Assembly: GCA_019775845.1 (NCBI GenBank) | Contig: JADQAV010000038.1 | Span: forward strand, 124,001-188,000 | Length of the DNA stretch: 64,000 bases | Reading direction: 5' to 3' | Origin: Myrmaecium sp. VS I D KN 1 | Taxonomy: Eukaryota; Ascomycota; Dothideomycetes; Valsariales; Valsariaceae | Part shown: piece after piece, positions 10,586-21,998 of the stretch | How positions within the stretch are numbered: position 1 is the stretch's first letter | How the letters are laid out: each line of letters starts with the position of its first letter | Notes under the pieces: model-generated | Databases searched by the model: none | What the model saw: only the letters and a program-made list of their open reading frames with translations | What the model was told of the DNA's origin: nothing | Made by a program: the position numbers and the translations under genes

Positions 10586-12085
10586 GGAGTGAACCGGACC
10601 GAGTGAGAACCTCGCGTCCTCCTCCTCCTTCGGTATCTTTCTTCTTCACCATCCTTTTTTTCCCCATTGATTTGCAAGCGACTTTCCCTCTTTCTTCCAT
10701 CATCATCACTCATCGAGGGACAAACGATCGGTGTTTTCTTTTTTTGGTTGTGTTTGTGTCATCTCGGATACATAAAGACGAGACGGGCGTTTTATCGGCG
10801 CATTGAAGCGAGGGGCGCTTTTCAGAGCCCCGTCATGTTTTTCATCCAGGGGGCGATTTTTTTTCGGTTATAGAGAGACGGAAAGGGAGAGAGAACACTT
10901 GGATAGATTCTGTGCCATCTTGGAATATCATCATTCAGAGAGAGAGAAGGGAGATACGTACCCTTACACTCCACATTGCCTACCCTATACTCGACCACCT
11001 TCCGAACCTTATCGCATTCAAAATGAAAGTCGATGACAAAGGCACATAAGATGCCTATCCGGCTGTGGCACGTCATCTCGAACCTTCCTTTATGCCTTAA
11101 CTTTTACTACCTGCATATATATCCTCCACTACACTTCTACGAAAACATATACAGAAGTAAATTTTAATATATTCAAATCATTTTATATCTAGCATAAACC
11201 ACCCTCAGGACCCGAGGCCGAAACCATGCAAACATATATAATATATATTAATATCCGAGAAAAATGGAGTCAAATAAATAAAAAGGATATAAAGGAGAAT
11301 CGAAAAGGAAAAAACAGTGGTCATGCCTGCCTCTGGTCTGAAGTGATTAAACAAACCCGCATCCAAGATCACACCTATGCCAAACTGCAACCGAACCGCA
11401 CGTCGGATTGAGGGGAACACACCACATCGCACAAGTCATCAACCACAAAAAGAACGAAAAGCCCATTAGTCTCTCTCACGGCAAGCAAGTTTAAGATCCG
11501 CTTTATTAGAATTATAATTGATAGATGCAAGTGGGATTTTTATTTCTTTATGCTTTGATATGGTAAAATCTTCTAGAGCGCCATCAGTCCCTTCCTTCTC
11601 CCCCCTTATCCCCCTCCCAACCGTCGCCCGACATCCCAGCACTTCCACCCATAGATGATCAGACGGCAATGAGCCGATCCAATCCTTCTAAAACGACAAC
11701 AACATGAAGGGGGAGAAAGAGAGAGAGAGAGAGTGCGTGTTTGTGGTATGCCAAGCTTCCCTTTCTTTTCTTCTCTTTCCAATGATGCCTAACTGGCAAA
11801 AAAAAGCCCGTGGTTCCGTAGATGCATAAAAAATGACGAGTAAGACCCTCGCAAACACATGATGGAAAGAAAGCGCCTCAAGCGCCTTGCCATCCATCCG
11901 TCTTACCGGTATGCGACCGCGAGCCGGAGTTGTAAATGCAACATATAGTCCGTTGGGTGTCCGTCGCCACAACCCCCAGGAAGACACGTACACACGGATA
12001 CCCCAGAATGAAGACGGAAAACGCCAGTGCTTTAGTTCAAACGTGCCGCGAAATAAATGCATCTTCGGAACCCGGATCGAACGTC
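10586..12085. other. Intergenic between convergent genes; no gene seen
   Basis: These 1.5 kb lie between the 3' ends of the plus-strand orphan gene and minus-strand eIF2A. Base composition drops to AT-rich around 11100-11300, with many T and A runs and a GA-dinucleotide tract near 11718-11734. It presumably holds two 3' UTRs. No coding-like frame or repeat family was recognised. Confidence 0.4.
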
Positions 12086-14484
12086 CTACTCGAACTGATA
12101 ACCAAGGCTCTGGAGCTCCTTCCGGATGGACTCCTCGGTTCCGATTTTCTTGACTTGAGTATCCTCCAGCTTCTCCCCTCCAGCCTGCCTCATCTTCAAA
12201 TCGTCAATCGCACGCATCTTCTTGAGCAAACTGCGAACCTTCTTCTCCTGCGGATTGGCGGCACCAGGAGAAGTAACCGTAAGGTCCGGCGGAGGCGCGG
12301 CGTTCGAAGTCACGACCTGCGGAGCCTGGGGAGCACCTCCGTTGTGGTTCTCACCATGGCTGTGACCGTTCCGCTGGTGATGGTTTTGACCACCGTGAGG
12401 ACGACCGTGGGAACGGCTGCGGGCATCATAAGAGCCCTTTGACCGGCTGCGCTCATGGTTCCTACCGCCACGGCGTTCCGGGCTGGGGTTCTGACGGGTA
12501 GCATTGCCATCAGCCTGCAGGCCCGCAGCCTTCTCAGCGGCCTCCTTGGCCTTTTTGGCCTCGCGCTTCTTCTTATTCTTCAATGCAGACTTGGACAGCT
12601 GCTCATCGGCGCCTTCACCAGTACCGGCAAGACTGACGCCGCCTCCGGGAGCGGCTCCGGGAACAACAGGGCCCACGGGCTCGGCACCGGGGACTTCGCG
12701 ACGACGAGGCTTCCCAAATCCATTCATGCCACCACTGGTCGAAGATATGCCGCTACTGACAAAGGAATTGCCTCCCTCATCCTCGCGCTTGAAATGCAAA
12801 GGCGTGCTGGTTCCACGGGCTCCGGGAGGCCTGTAAGCACCAACAGGCTTGGATGGCGCCTTCTTTGTGGCCAAGTACGCCACTGCCGACGGGTGAGGAG
12901 CCGGAACCTGAGCCAGAGGGTTGCTCTCCAATGGATGCATGTCAATGGGCTGTGGGCGCCAGCAAACCTGGTAGAGCTCGTTCATGTCTTCGTTGTACAT
13001 CAAGCCGCCTCCAGCATGCCAGATCCGGATGCCGTTGTCTACACGGAGACGCGGGCTAGTCGTAGCAGTCAGGATATGCTTGCCGTCAGGAGACCATTCG
13101 CAAACACTAGCGTTGCTCGCCTCGATAGTGACCACCTTCTGATAATCCTTGGACAGGTCGTAGATATCCATCTGGCCGGCCAAGTTACCAAAACCTGCGA
13201 CGATGACGAAACGGCCGTGAGGGGAGAAGATGACCGTGTTACGGGGAGCAAGGTTGAAGCTATGCTGCGGGACGGCGCGCGCGTTGAAGATGGTAGTTTT
13301 GGCGGGCATGTAGCCGTAGACAACACCGAATTCCTTAGAGTTCGGTGACCATGCAACGTCATGGATGGGTCCCTCCTTGTCTGGATTCCGCCTGTCAGTC
13401 ATGGGCACGCAATTACAATAGGCATCTTTGACTGCTCACCGAGCTGGATGCGGGAATCGAATCCGCCACTGCTGCTCAAGATGTACATGTTCGTTTCGCC
13501 GTAGTAACTCTTGTTAGACTTATCCACGTCGGTCTGAGCAAGCACAATCAAGCTCGTCCCAAGATTGTTCCACTTGAGTTGAACTTTGTCGCCCTTGAAG
13601 AAAGTCTTCTGAGACACCGGCAGATTGAACTGAGGTACCAGAAAGACCTTGACAGCAGCGGGTTGGCCCTGTAGCGAAGGATTAGCAAGGATAAGACATG
13701 GCGGAGGGTTGATATTCAATACCTTTCGCTCTGGGATAAAAACGGCAACTGAATGGTTTTTTCCCGGCGAGACCGCAAAATCAGTCACTCCCTCCACACG
13801 GAGCTTGTTCCAGACGGTGCCCAAATCACCACTCTGGTAGAACTGAACCTCATTGGTGACCACTCGAGCGCAGAGCTGTTCGTCCGAGGAGTACTGCAGA
13901 TTCCAACCGGTCTGGGACTTCTGTACAAACTGGCCCACCAGAGTGGGTTCGCCTGCGGCCTCGTCTACGGTCCTCCACACTTTCAGGTTCTTCGTTGCAT
14001 TGCCATCCGCATCCTTTGTCGGTCTCTGCCAGGTGATGATGAATGTGCCGAGGGGAGAGAAACCGAGCTCGAAGACATTGTCCGTGGGGAGGGTGTTGAC
14101 AATGTGGCCGACGGATGCATCAACAACGGAAACCCTGGAATCGCGGTGTGCTTAGCAAGATACGGGGGCCCAAAAAGGCAGCAGGACTCACTGTTCCGGG
14201 GATGCCCATGCAAAGTATTTGCCGTCCGGCGAGTAAGTGCAGCAGCGGATGTTACCTTCGGGTCTACGTCATGCCGTCAGCGCCAATGGTCACAATGGCA
14301 GCGGATTCGTCAGAGGTTGTGGGGCTCACTTGGTGAATCCGGGAAGCTGTTCGTAGACGGGTGCAGCGTTCAGGATCCCGACGCCTTTCGCAGTGCGGTC
14401 TATGGGGGGTAATGGTGGGTTAGCAAAGAGCGGAGACCGCGAAAGAGGGATTGACGGACAAGCCAACTGAGTCGGTACAGCCAT
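12086..14484 (-). CDS. eIF2A: Translation initiation factor eIF2A
   Basis: Six exons, 14484-14460, 14399-14330, 14263-14192, 14134-13723, 13668-13440 and 13380-12086, give 700 residues. Introns are 54-66 nt. The first exon codes only MAVPTQLA and joins to YRTAKGVGILNAAPVY, the normal family N-terminus. Seen: a beta-propeller from the N-terminus to about residue 420, with SPDGKYFAWASPE, GPIHDVAWSPN and VVYGYMPAKTTIFNARA, followed by a basic, low-complexity C-terminus (NKKKREAKKAKEAAEKA) and a helical end. Known: eIF2A is a non-canonical initiation factor that can deliver initiator tRNA to the 40S subunit; it is unrelated to eIF2-alpha. The last intron needs the acceptor GGAATCCAG, which restores the conserved LDKEGPIHD. 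Length matches the family. Confidence 0.92.
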
Positions 14485-15449
14485 GACTAGCAAAAGTCAC
14501 AGTGTAACCAGGAGAGGGCACGTAGGTGGCGGGCGAGGTGTTCTGTATCGGAGTTGCAGGGTTGTTCAAACGGCTGAGCGCAGCGGTGAGGCTTGCGGAA
14601 GAGCAGACGGAATGACGTGTACTGGCGGTAGAGTCGAAGGGATTGAGGCAGTACGACCGGGTGCAACACACAGTTGGGGGGAGCGGAGTGCGAAAGGCGG
14701 ACGGGGCGGCGAAGGACACGCGTGGGGGGGGGTTGTGAATGCCGTCGTGTGAAGAGAAGAAGAGAAGAAGAAAGGAAGAGAAAGGAAGGGAGTCTGACGG
14801 ACGACGAGGGACACCAAAGGGCCGTCGCCAGAATTGTCGCCGCCAAGGCCAACAAAACGCTTCTGCGCTTCTGCGCTTCGGTACCTTGGGCTAGCGCGAC
14901 TCTGTGCGCGGGTACGAGCCCCGGCTACGGGTGGAAAGGTCAGGTACATACGGTACTTTAGTACCTTTACGGGACTAGTATATACTAGTATGTTCCTAAA
15001 ATACTTCTACCTCCCGTTCGACCTTACCTTATCCACATGCGGATGTGAGGATCTGGGCTACTTACCTAAGGTACATCTCGCCCGATCCTTGCACATCTCG
15101 CCTGCACCCCAGCTATATAATTCTCCGAGATCTCAACGTTCGATGTCGTCTCTTTCCATGCCCATAGACCTGTGGGACCGGATGGAGCATGATATATCAA
15201 AGGGTGCATTTACATAGGAATAGTGATGAATAGATATGTAGGTCAGGATAGAAGATCCTTCTCTGGTAGAACTAATATGCAGTATTTTCCCATATCTATC
15301 CCCCAGCATTACCCACACGGTGTTTTGTCATCCTTAACTCCAGCTGCAAAACTACTATCATTACACCGCCAGCCACGATCCGCTTCGCTGTTCGGTTCGA
15401 TTTGAAAGCACTGGCATCTAGACCTCTAAAACTGCCACATAATGAGTCC
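14485..15449. other. Intergenic: eIF2A promoter and APC1 3' flank
   Basis: Both neighbours lie on the minus strand, so this region holds the eIF2A promoter and the APC1 3' UTR. It contains a purine-rich GAAGA tract (14753-14790) and several AGGTAC/GTACCT words between 14880 and 15080. No gene was recognised. Confidence 0.4.
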
Positions 15450-18400
15450 CTATGTCTCATCTTCTTCTATCCGCGCTGCCGCCGCCGCCGCCGCCGCCGC
15501 AGCAGCCCGCTCCTCCACCTGCCCCTTCAACCCCTCCACCACCTCTCTCCGGAGCCACCGTCCCTCCACTCCCCTTGCGTTCAGCCAATCGCTCCATTCC
15601 AGCACGCCCTTCAAGTCCAGCAGGCCCTCCGCCTCCACGCCCTCCTTCGCCTCCTTCCGCAACAGCAACCGATGCTCTACCGCGCCCGTCTCCGCGCCCA
15701 GCCCGCCCGCCTCCTCCCGCGGCAGCACCAGCGCCGTGTCCGCGTGTCCGAATTCGCGAAACGCAGGGAGTTCGAGCAGCGAGTCGAAGTCGGGCGCGCT
15801 GAGGGCAGCAGTGGACGAGGAAGACGAAAACGCCGCCACCGTTCCTCCCGCGGTGGCGCCGCCGGCGCTACGAGGACGATTCCGGGTTGTCGCAGTCTCG
15901 TTGAGGGCCGCGAGCGTGCCGGAGAAGATCGAGTCATGTGCGGACGCGGCGGGACGACGGCGAAGGAGCAGGGTGAGCTTGTTGGCGATGAAGGTGTCGA
16001 GATGGGAAGGATTGGAGGCAAAGTCAATGGTGACAGGCCAGTGAGCAGCGGAATGCGTGGTGATGGTGGCGATTGAGTCGAGAGGTGGAAGCAGTGTGGG
16101 CGTGCGGAGGGATATCTTCTGCGGTGTCGGTGGCCGAGCTTTGCTCTTGGGGTCCAGAGTCGGTTTCAGTGCGACAGTGACGGGAACGGAGAGCGGGCGC
16201 TGAGTGTCCACGTCACGGATCACCAAGCAGCGCGGCTCCGCGGCGAGGACCCAGAAGTGTCGAAATGCTTGAAGATGGGCGCGGTTATCGTGGACTTCGG
16301 TCGGGAAGTGCGGATAAAACGCGCAAATGAGAGAAGCGAGGGCCAGGTTTGAGGTGCTGAAGGTGTAGGTGCCGCCAGCCATGAACAGCGCGCCCAGGGC
16401 CATGTGAGCAGCGAGGTGTGAACCGTACGGGACATCAGGACCAATGCGGCCATGCAGTGCTCGCAGGCGACGGAAAACGTCAAGGTCGCCTGTGCCAGCC
16501 ATGACAGTCGCCGTCGCCAAAGCGATGAGGTCCTGGCAGTTGCGAACTGTGTTCCGAGTCAAGCGAGCATCGTATCTCAGCGCCGGTAGTCGGCATATCC
16601 GCATGAACTGATCCAGGTATTGGATGAGGAATTCCTTGACCTCGGTGTTGCCGCTTCCCGCGTATCTAAGAGCTATACTCCATAGCAAGCCCGCAATAAC
16701 ATTGTAATACGGCATGTGCTCGCTTCGAAGAGACCTAATCTTCTCGAGAGCGTATTTGCTCTTTCGGTACTCCGCCGGTAAGTTCTTCATCATCCAGTCT
16801 GGCGAGGCCTCAATGCCACTCCAGAGGATGAGGTGTTTAGCCAGTGTTCTGAGGAGGAAGATGTCCGGACGGACGTAATCGAACTGGGGGAGCGTGTCCG
16901 GCACGTCGATCTTGCGCGCAACTGCGTGGTTCTCGGTCTTCATGAAGATAAGGGCAATCGCTATAGTTGCCCCTGCTGTCGCCTGATCCATAATATGGAC
17001 AATGTCTACGGGCTTGGGGCCTACTGCTACCGCTAGTAGACGCTCAACAATCCGCATATCGTGCAGTCCTCGTAAGTCACCACCTTTGCCCAGATTTATG
17101 TATCCCAAAGCGAAACCGGCAGCTAATCTATAACCCTCTTCGCGCAAAGTGTCCGGTGGCTCAGAAGGATCAGGGTGGTCCACATGTTCGATTTCGGATA
17201 GCATAATCTCGCTCATGCGGCGATGCTGAGTATTATAATATAGAAGGCCGATGCCCATCAGCCCGGTAGTTTGCGTGAGGGGTGAGAGATTAAGTTCAGC
17301 GGCACCTTGTGGGAGCATACGAGTTACATGGACAGAAAGAAGTCTAGTAACTAATGTGTCCATGGTACCCATAAACGAAGCAGCCAACCCTAAGAGCAGT
17401 CCGACGGATGTCATCGTATGCTTAGGAGTAAGATATTTGAAGGATAGCCATTTGGCAATGGTCTTCAGATGCCCGTTCAATCCGAGACCCAGAAGAAGGC
17501 CAGCATGCTTGTTTGTTAGCTCGGCCGGTTTATTAAACATTATCCAGGATGTGTCAATTCCTTGAGCATCGCGCGAGATACTGAGTCCAGCGGAAACACC
17601 AGCATGAAAGAATGCCCATCCCTGCTTTTCCTCTGACATTTGCTGCCTGTCGGCTGTCAAGACGTTGTTCAGTGGTTTCATAAGACAGGATGTCGTGAAT
17701 CCATGGAGCGGATACGCTTCAGTGATCAGAGGGCGTTTGCTGTTGAATCTGACCATAGCATTACCAGAAGGCAATGCCCAGTGCCGGACCATTGCCCATT
17801 GGACAACCTCTTTTTGATGGTCGAGGTACTCTACTTCGGTCCAGCCTGGTTGCGGGTGACATTCTGCAACAGCCTGCCTGAGTGGTTCCACTAGTTTTGT
17901 TGCTTCGAGGAACCGCTGGTCTTCGTTGAAGATAAGTCTCGTGATAGTATATCTGTCCGCCTCCGAGGTGCTTTCCAACTCACTAAACTGCTCAGCAGTC
18001 TGGCAGACAGTCCGCATGTCTCGGATGGCAGTGCTCTGGGAAGCTCTTATGGGATGTATATCACGGATCCACTCCCTTTCTCGGCTCGAAAGTAGCTTTA
18101 GGTCTTCCCTTCCGATCAACTCGAGAAGGTCGTTGGCCCAAGTTGTTGGAGGATTTGCTTGACATCTAAGGATGGCTTCCTTCAGCGGAGCAAGTGCTGC
18201 TTCTGGTAATGTCTCCAGCACCAGTCTATTGATGCCACACTGGGCCATAACTTCGACCGCTGTGGTTGGCGAGCTAGCTTCTAGGTTGACTTTACGATAG
18301 AAGTTCGCAATTCCGACGGTCCGTGGTGTCAGGCTTGAGACACGGCGTTTGAGGTACTTGGCAGAGTAAGGTGTACCGTTACGCTCCGAAACCATAATAT

Positions 18401-21400
18401 CCAGAGTTGGAAACTGCCGGAAGGTATCCGGATTGATGGCATTGCGCATCCACTCGTAGACAGATGGGGGAACATCGAAAGGCGGACTGGGGAGCTCATC
18501 AGATTTGATTCGTGAGTCTTCAAATTCCCACCGCTCTTGAGTTGCGCCGTGTATATCATAGTACCCGCCTGCTTGCCATCCCCAGGCGTTCCATGACAAC
18601 CAATGTCCGAGTTGTGCAAGCAGCGGCGGCAAATTATTCACACGAGATGACGGCGCGTCTCGTAAGTGAACATCCAGTTTACTTTCTTCGTATAGCAAAT
18701 GGACTGCAACCAAGATATGGGCCAAGTATAGAATCCTGACATCTTTCTGTTGCTGGGTAGCCAAGCGACTCCACTGATCGTTCGTTGCTATTCCGACAAC
18801 GCTGTTATTGAACTTGCGAGCCAGCGATGCGCAAGATGCAATAAGACTGGCCTTTGCTGATGCCTTTTCATCAACAGGCCCTCCTGACGTCCGGGAGGCA
18901 GACCATCGCCCTTGGGTGCCAGCAACCAAGGGAGCCAATCTATGCCGCCCAGCCCAGGCCCAAGGGGCCCTGTTCCAGCCTTTGGATGTCACCACAGTGT
19001 TTTCGAATGACCACATGGCATCCCAGGGGTTCTCAGTGGTCTGTGTACCGCACTGTGCGAGCCCAGATGACTTTCGCTGCCTGAGTCGGCGGGGCGGTTC
19101 AGATTCAGTCAATCGATGTGTATTAGTGTCGATGTATGGAACTGCTAACGTGAAAAGGGTTGCACCAATAGCGATCCACTCCGACGTGGGAGTTTGCGGC
19201 TGTTGTAGCATTTCATGCATGTTCCACCATACGGTGCGTATGATTTCGCCACCATACTGAGGGAGCACATATTGACACACGTCGAGTATCTTCGCCACCA
19301 GTTCGTTACGGGGGGATATATGGATCTGGATGCGATGCCTGCGTCCTTCATCGTCAACGGCATCGAAACAGCCCCCAGGGCCGGCATGTGCTAACTCTTC
19401 CAGGGTTCTAGGAGCACTCAGTGTTCGCCTCAAGCCAGCAACTCGCCGAGCTACGGGGGAGCCACTGCCAGCGCTATAAGGATTGAACAGTCGAAGAGCG
19501 CCTAGAGTAACTCGCATGGGCAGTTGGGGTCCCCAGCCGCAGCGTATGGTCAAAGAATAGTCGCCATCGTCCTCCTGTGTCAGGCAGAGGAGGCGGTCAA
19601 CATTATGATCAGTCATTTTAAGCGCACCGATATAGCCCTTCAGTCGCTGTATTCTGGCAGCAATTGGAACGAACTGGTATTCTGTCGGAGCCTTGATGCC
19701 TTGAAGGCGTGCTGAAGCTTGTTTGGAGACTCGGCGTTGCTGAATCGACAACTCAATCTGAACGTGCTCTTTGCTCGGCTTGTTGATGATGTGTATATAA
19801 AGAGAGCGCGCAGTCCTATCGGGCTTGCCGTAGGTAAATGGGGCGAGCAAAGTAAAGACCTTGATGGATTATAGATCAGCATTTAGGGTTCGTAACAAGA
19901 TCACATCCAGAACGGATGACTTACCGACGGAGAGCCGGCGCTCGAGGTACCAGAGAAACTATAGTCAATAGGTCTGTCGCCTATTGGAATCTCTGAAATT
20001 TTGATCATCACAAACTCCTTCCGGAGACCGTCCAATGGTTCTTGTAGGCCAGATTCAGGTGTCTCGCCGTACTCCCCTGATAACAAATCGTCCAGAATGT
20101 CATAATCATTGAGCGGTGCGTAATCGTCATCTTCGTCCATGATATCTTCGAGCGTTTCATCAACTGACGCTCCTCCAATACTGAGCCGTGACATGCTGCC
20201 AGGGGTCGAAGCTCGTAATCGAGACTTCTCCAGACTTAGAAAGCTGCTTCTGTCAGTATGGCCTCCAAATGAGTGGCCTCTACGAGATTGAGATCCGAAA
20301 CTGGAGTGGTGTGTTGCAAGGTCCTGGAATGCAGTTTTATCGTAGCTCGTAGACAAATCCGCCCGGGAAAGAAGTGAACTCACTCTTCTAGACTCCTTTG
20401 CTGGCTGGGAGAGAGCATAGTCTGGGTCGAGCTGCGAGGCGAAAGCATCTTCTTCTGCTTGTCGATCATTTGGGTCCTTGTTTTGGCTTCCTGGTCCAGT
20501 TTTGCCACGTACGCCGCTGAAGCTTTCCCTCACCCCGTCTCGACTTCGCAGTGCTGGGGTCGTAGATCCTGTCACAGATCCGGGGGTAGGGCCATATGAA
20601 CTTCGTCGCCGGACTTTATTGATAGGCAACAATGACAGGCGCCGGTCGGCGGAAGACGACAGCGGCTTTGAGTTAATGTAGGCAGCGTACCAGATAGACC
20701 ATGCATTCGTCTGGTGATTTGCAGTCACAACCAGTATCAAAGGTCTGTTGGGATTACATTCATCGGTGATCTCATCTCCCGCTGAAACATATATAACTTC
20801 TTCTGCTTTGGCTACAGGGTCCAGCTTCCGCTCGGGAAGCCCAATGGAGCGCGAAACGCTGCGATTGACGGTTGATTCTGCGTGGACGACCAGCCCAAGC
20901 TCCGAAAGTGGATCTGTGAATGAAAAGAGGCGAGGGAGACCGTCGGACGTGGGCACGTTTGCACCCTTCAAGATGTCATCGAAAGCGTTGGTGCTGGCCG
21001 TTTCTCTGCGGAACGCCTTGGACCGCCTGAGCCCACGATAGGAGGATGAAGGGCGGCTCTGTGAGGAGGGAGACGGAGCAAATGGTTGTGAGAAAGTCTG
21101 AGATAGTCCTTGGGACAAGAAGGAGTTCGGTGGAGCTGGGGGCAGGATGGGAGTGGCGGGTGAGCCGTCCACAACAGGCAGCTTTCGCTGAATCAATAAC
21201 CCTCGCGGCGCCGGGAACGCACGCTCGACCTCGAAAGGAAGATTGACGACATGGCTAGCTCCAGAGAGGAAGAAGACGTGCGCCTGGAACTTAAGGAACA
21301 CCACCAGCGCACGAGCTCGATTGCCGTGGCTGCTGTTGTCTTCGCCATGATTGCCTTTCGTTCCGCCTCTGATCTTCGACTTCGAATCCGCAGCCGTGCC

Positions 21401-21736
21401 GGGCCCCCATCCGCTCGTAATGCTCTTGGTGGCATCTCCACCGGCTGTGGCCCTCCGAGCTGGCTCTTCTTCCTTGAACCAGGTCAAAACCGCCTGGACG
21501 ACCTTCTGTTGCTCCACCTCGAAGTTGAAGACCTTGCGCACCGTACCGCCCCGGGACCAGACCACGCAGTAGTCCGTCGTCAGCAGCTCATCCTCCACCT
21601 CTTCACCAGAGTCGCGGTCGTAGCTCGTCTCCCACTTGTATAGGTCCTCGGAGGCATCTTCGGGCAAGACCGATTCCGCGATCAGATACGGCAAGGCGGA
21701 GGGAGTGTGCGCACCCAGAGAACGTAAGGATGCCAT
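15450..21736 (-). CDS. bimE: Anaphase-promoting complex subunit 1 (BimE/APC1)
   Basis: Two exons, 21736-19925 and 19859-15450, with a 65-nt intron (GTAAGT..CATCAAG), give about 2073 residues. I chose the start at MASLRSLGAHTPSALPYLIAE because that is where family conservation begins; an in-frame ATG at 21883 would add 49 residues. Seen: an N-terminal WD40-like region (DLYKWETSYD, YCVVWSRGGTVRKVF), a Ser-rich insert, PC repeats around residues 1390-1540 (LLLGLGLNGHL, VGLLLGLAASFMGTMD, GLMGIGLLYYNT, AAGFALGYINLGKG), and a C-terminal domain ending in a poly-Ala run just before the stop. Known: APC1 is the largest scaffold of the ubiquitin ligase that drives anaphase; bimE mutants of Aspergillus bypass G2 arrest. 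It diverges from the Nup37-like gene across 262 bp. Confidence 0.93.
15478..15507 (-). repeat. GCC/GCA trinucleotide tract coding poly-Ala at the APC1 C-terminus
   Basis: A run of GCC/GCA-type triplets encodes about eleven Ala directly before the last few residues of APC1. It looks like a strain-variable tail outside the conserved domain. Confidence 0.75.
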
Positions 21737-21998
21737 TGATGGATCGGACTCGACATTTGGGGAGGCGGGGCAGGCCGCAGAGCGTCGGTTCAGTGGGCTG
21801 TAAGGAAAGTACCTAGTAGCCGTCGGTGCCGCGATCGAATTGTTGTAGGGTCCAGGTAGGAGGGACACACGGTCCGCTGTCATCCAAAATGCGGAAGACG
21901 CGTTTTCTCCGCAACATCAACAACCGTCCGTCACCTTCACCTTCACCCGCATCCGTCGCCTCGAGTACATCCACCACAATTTGTGACGGACTTCCAGG

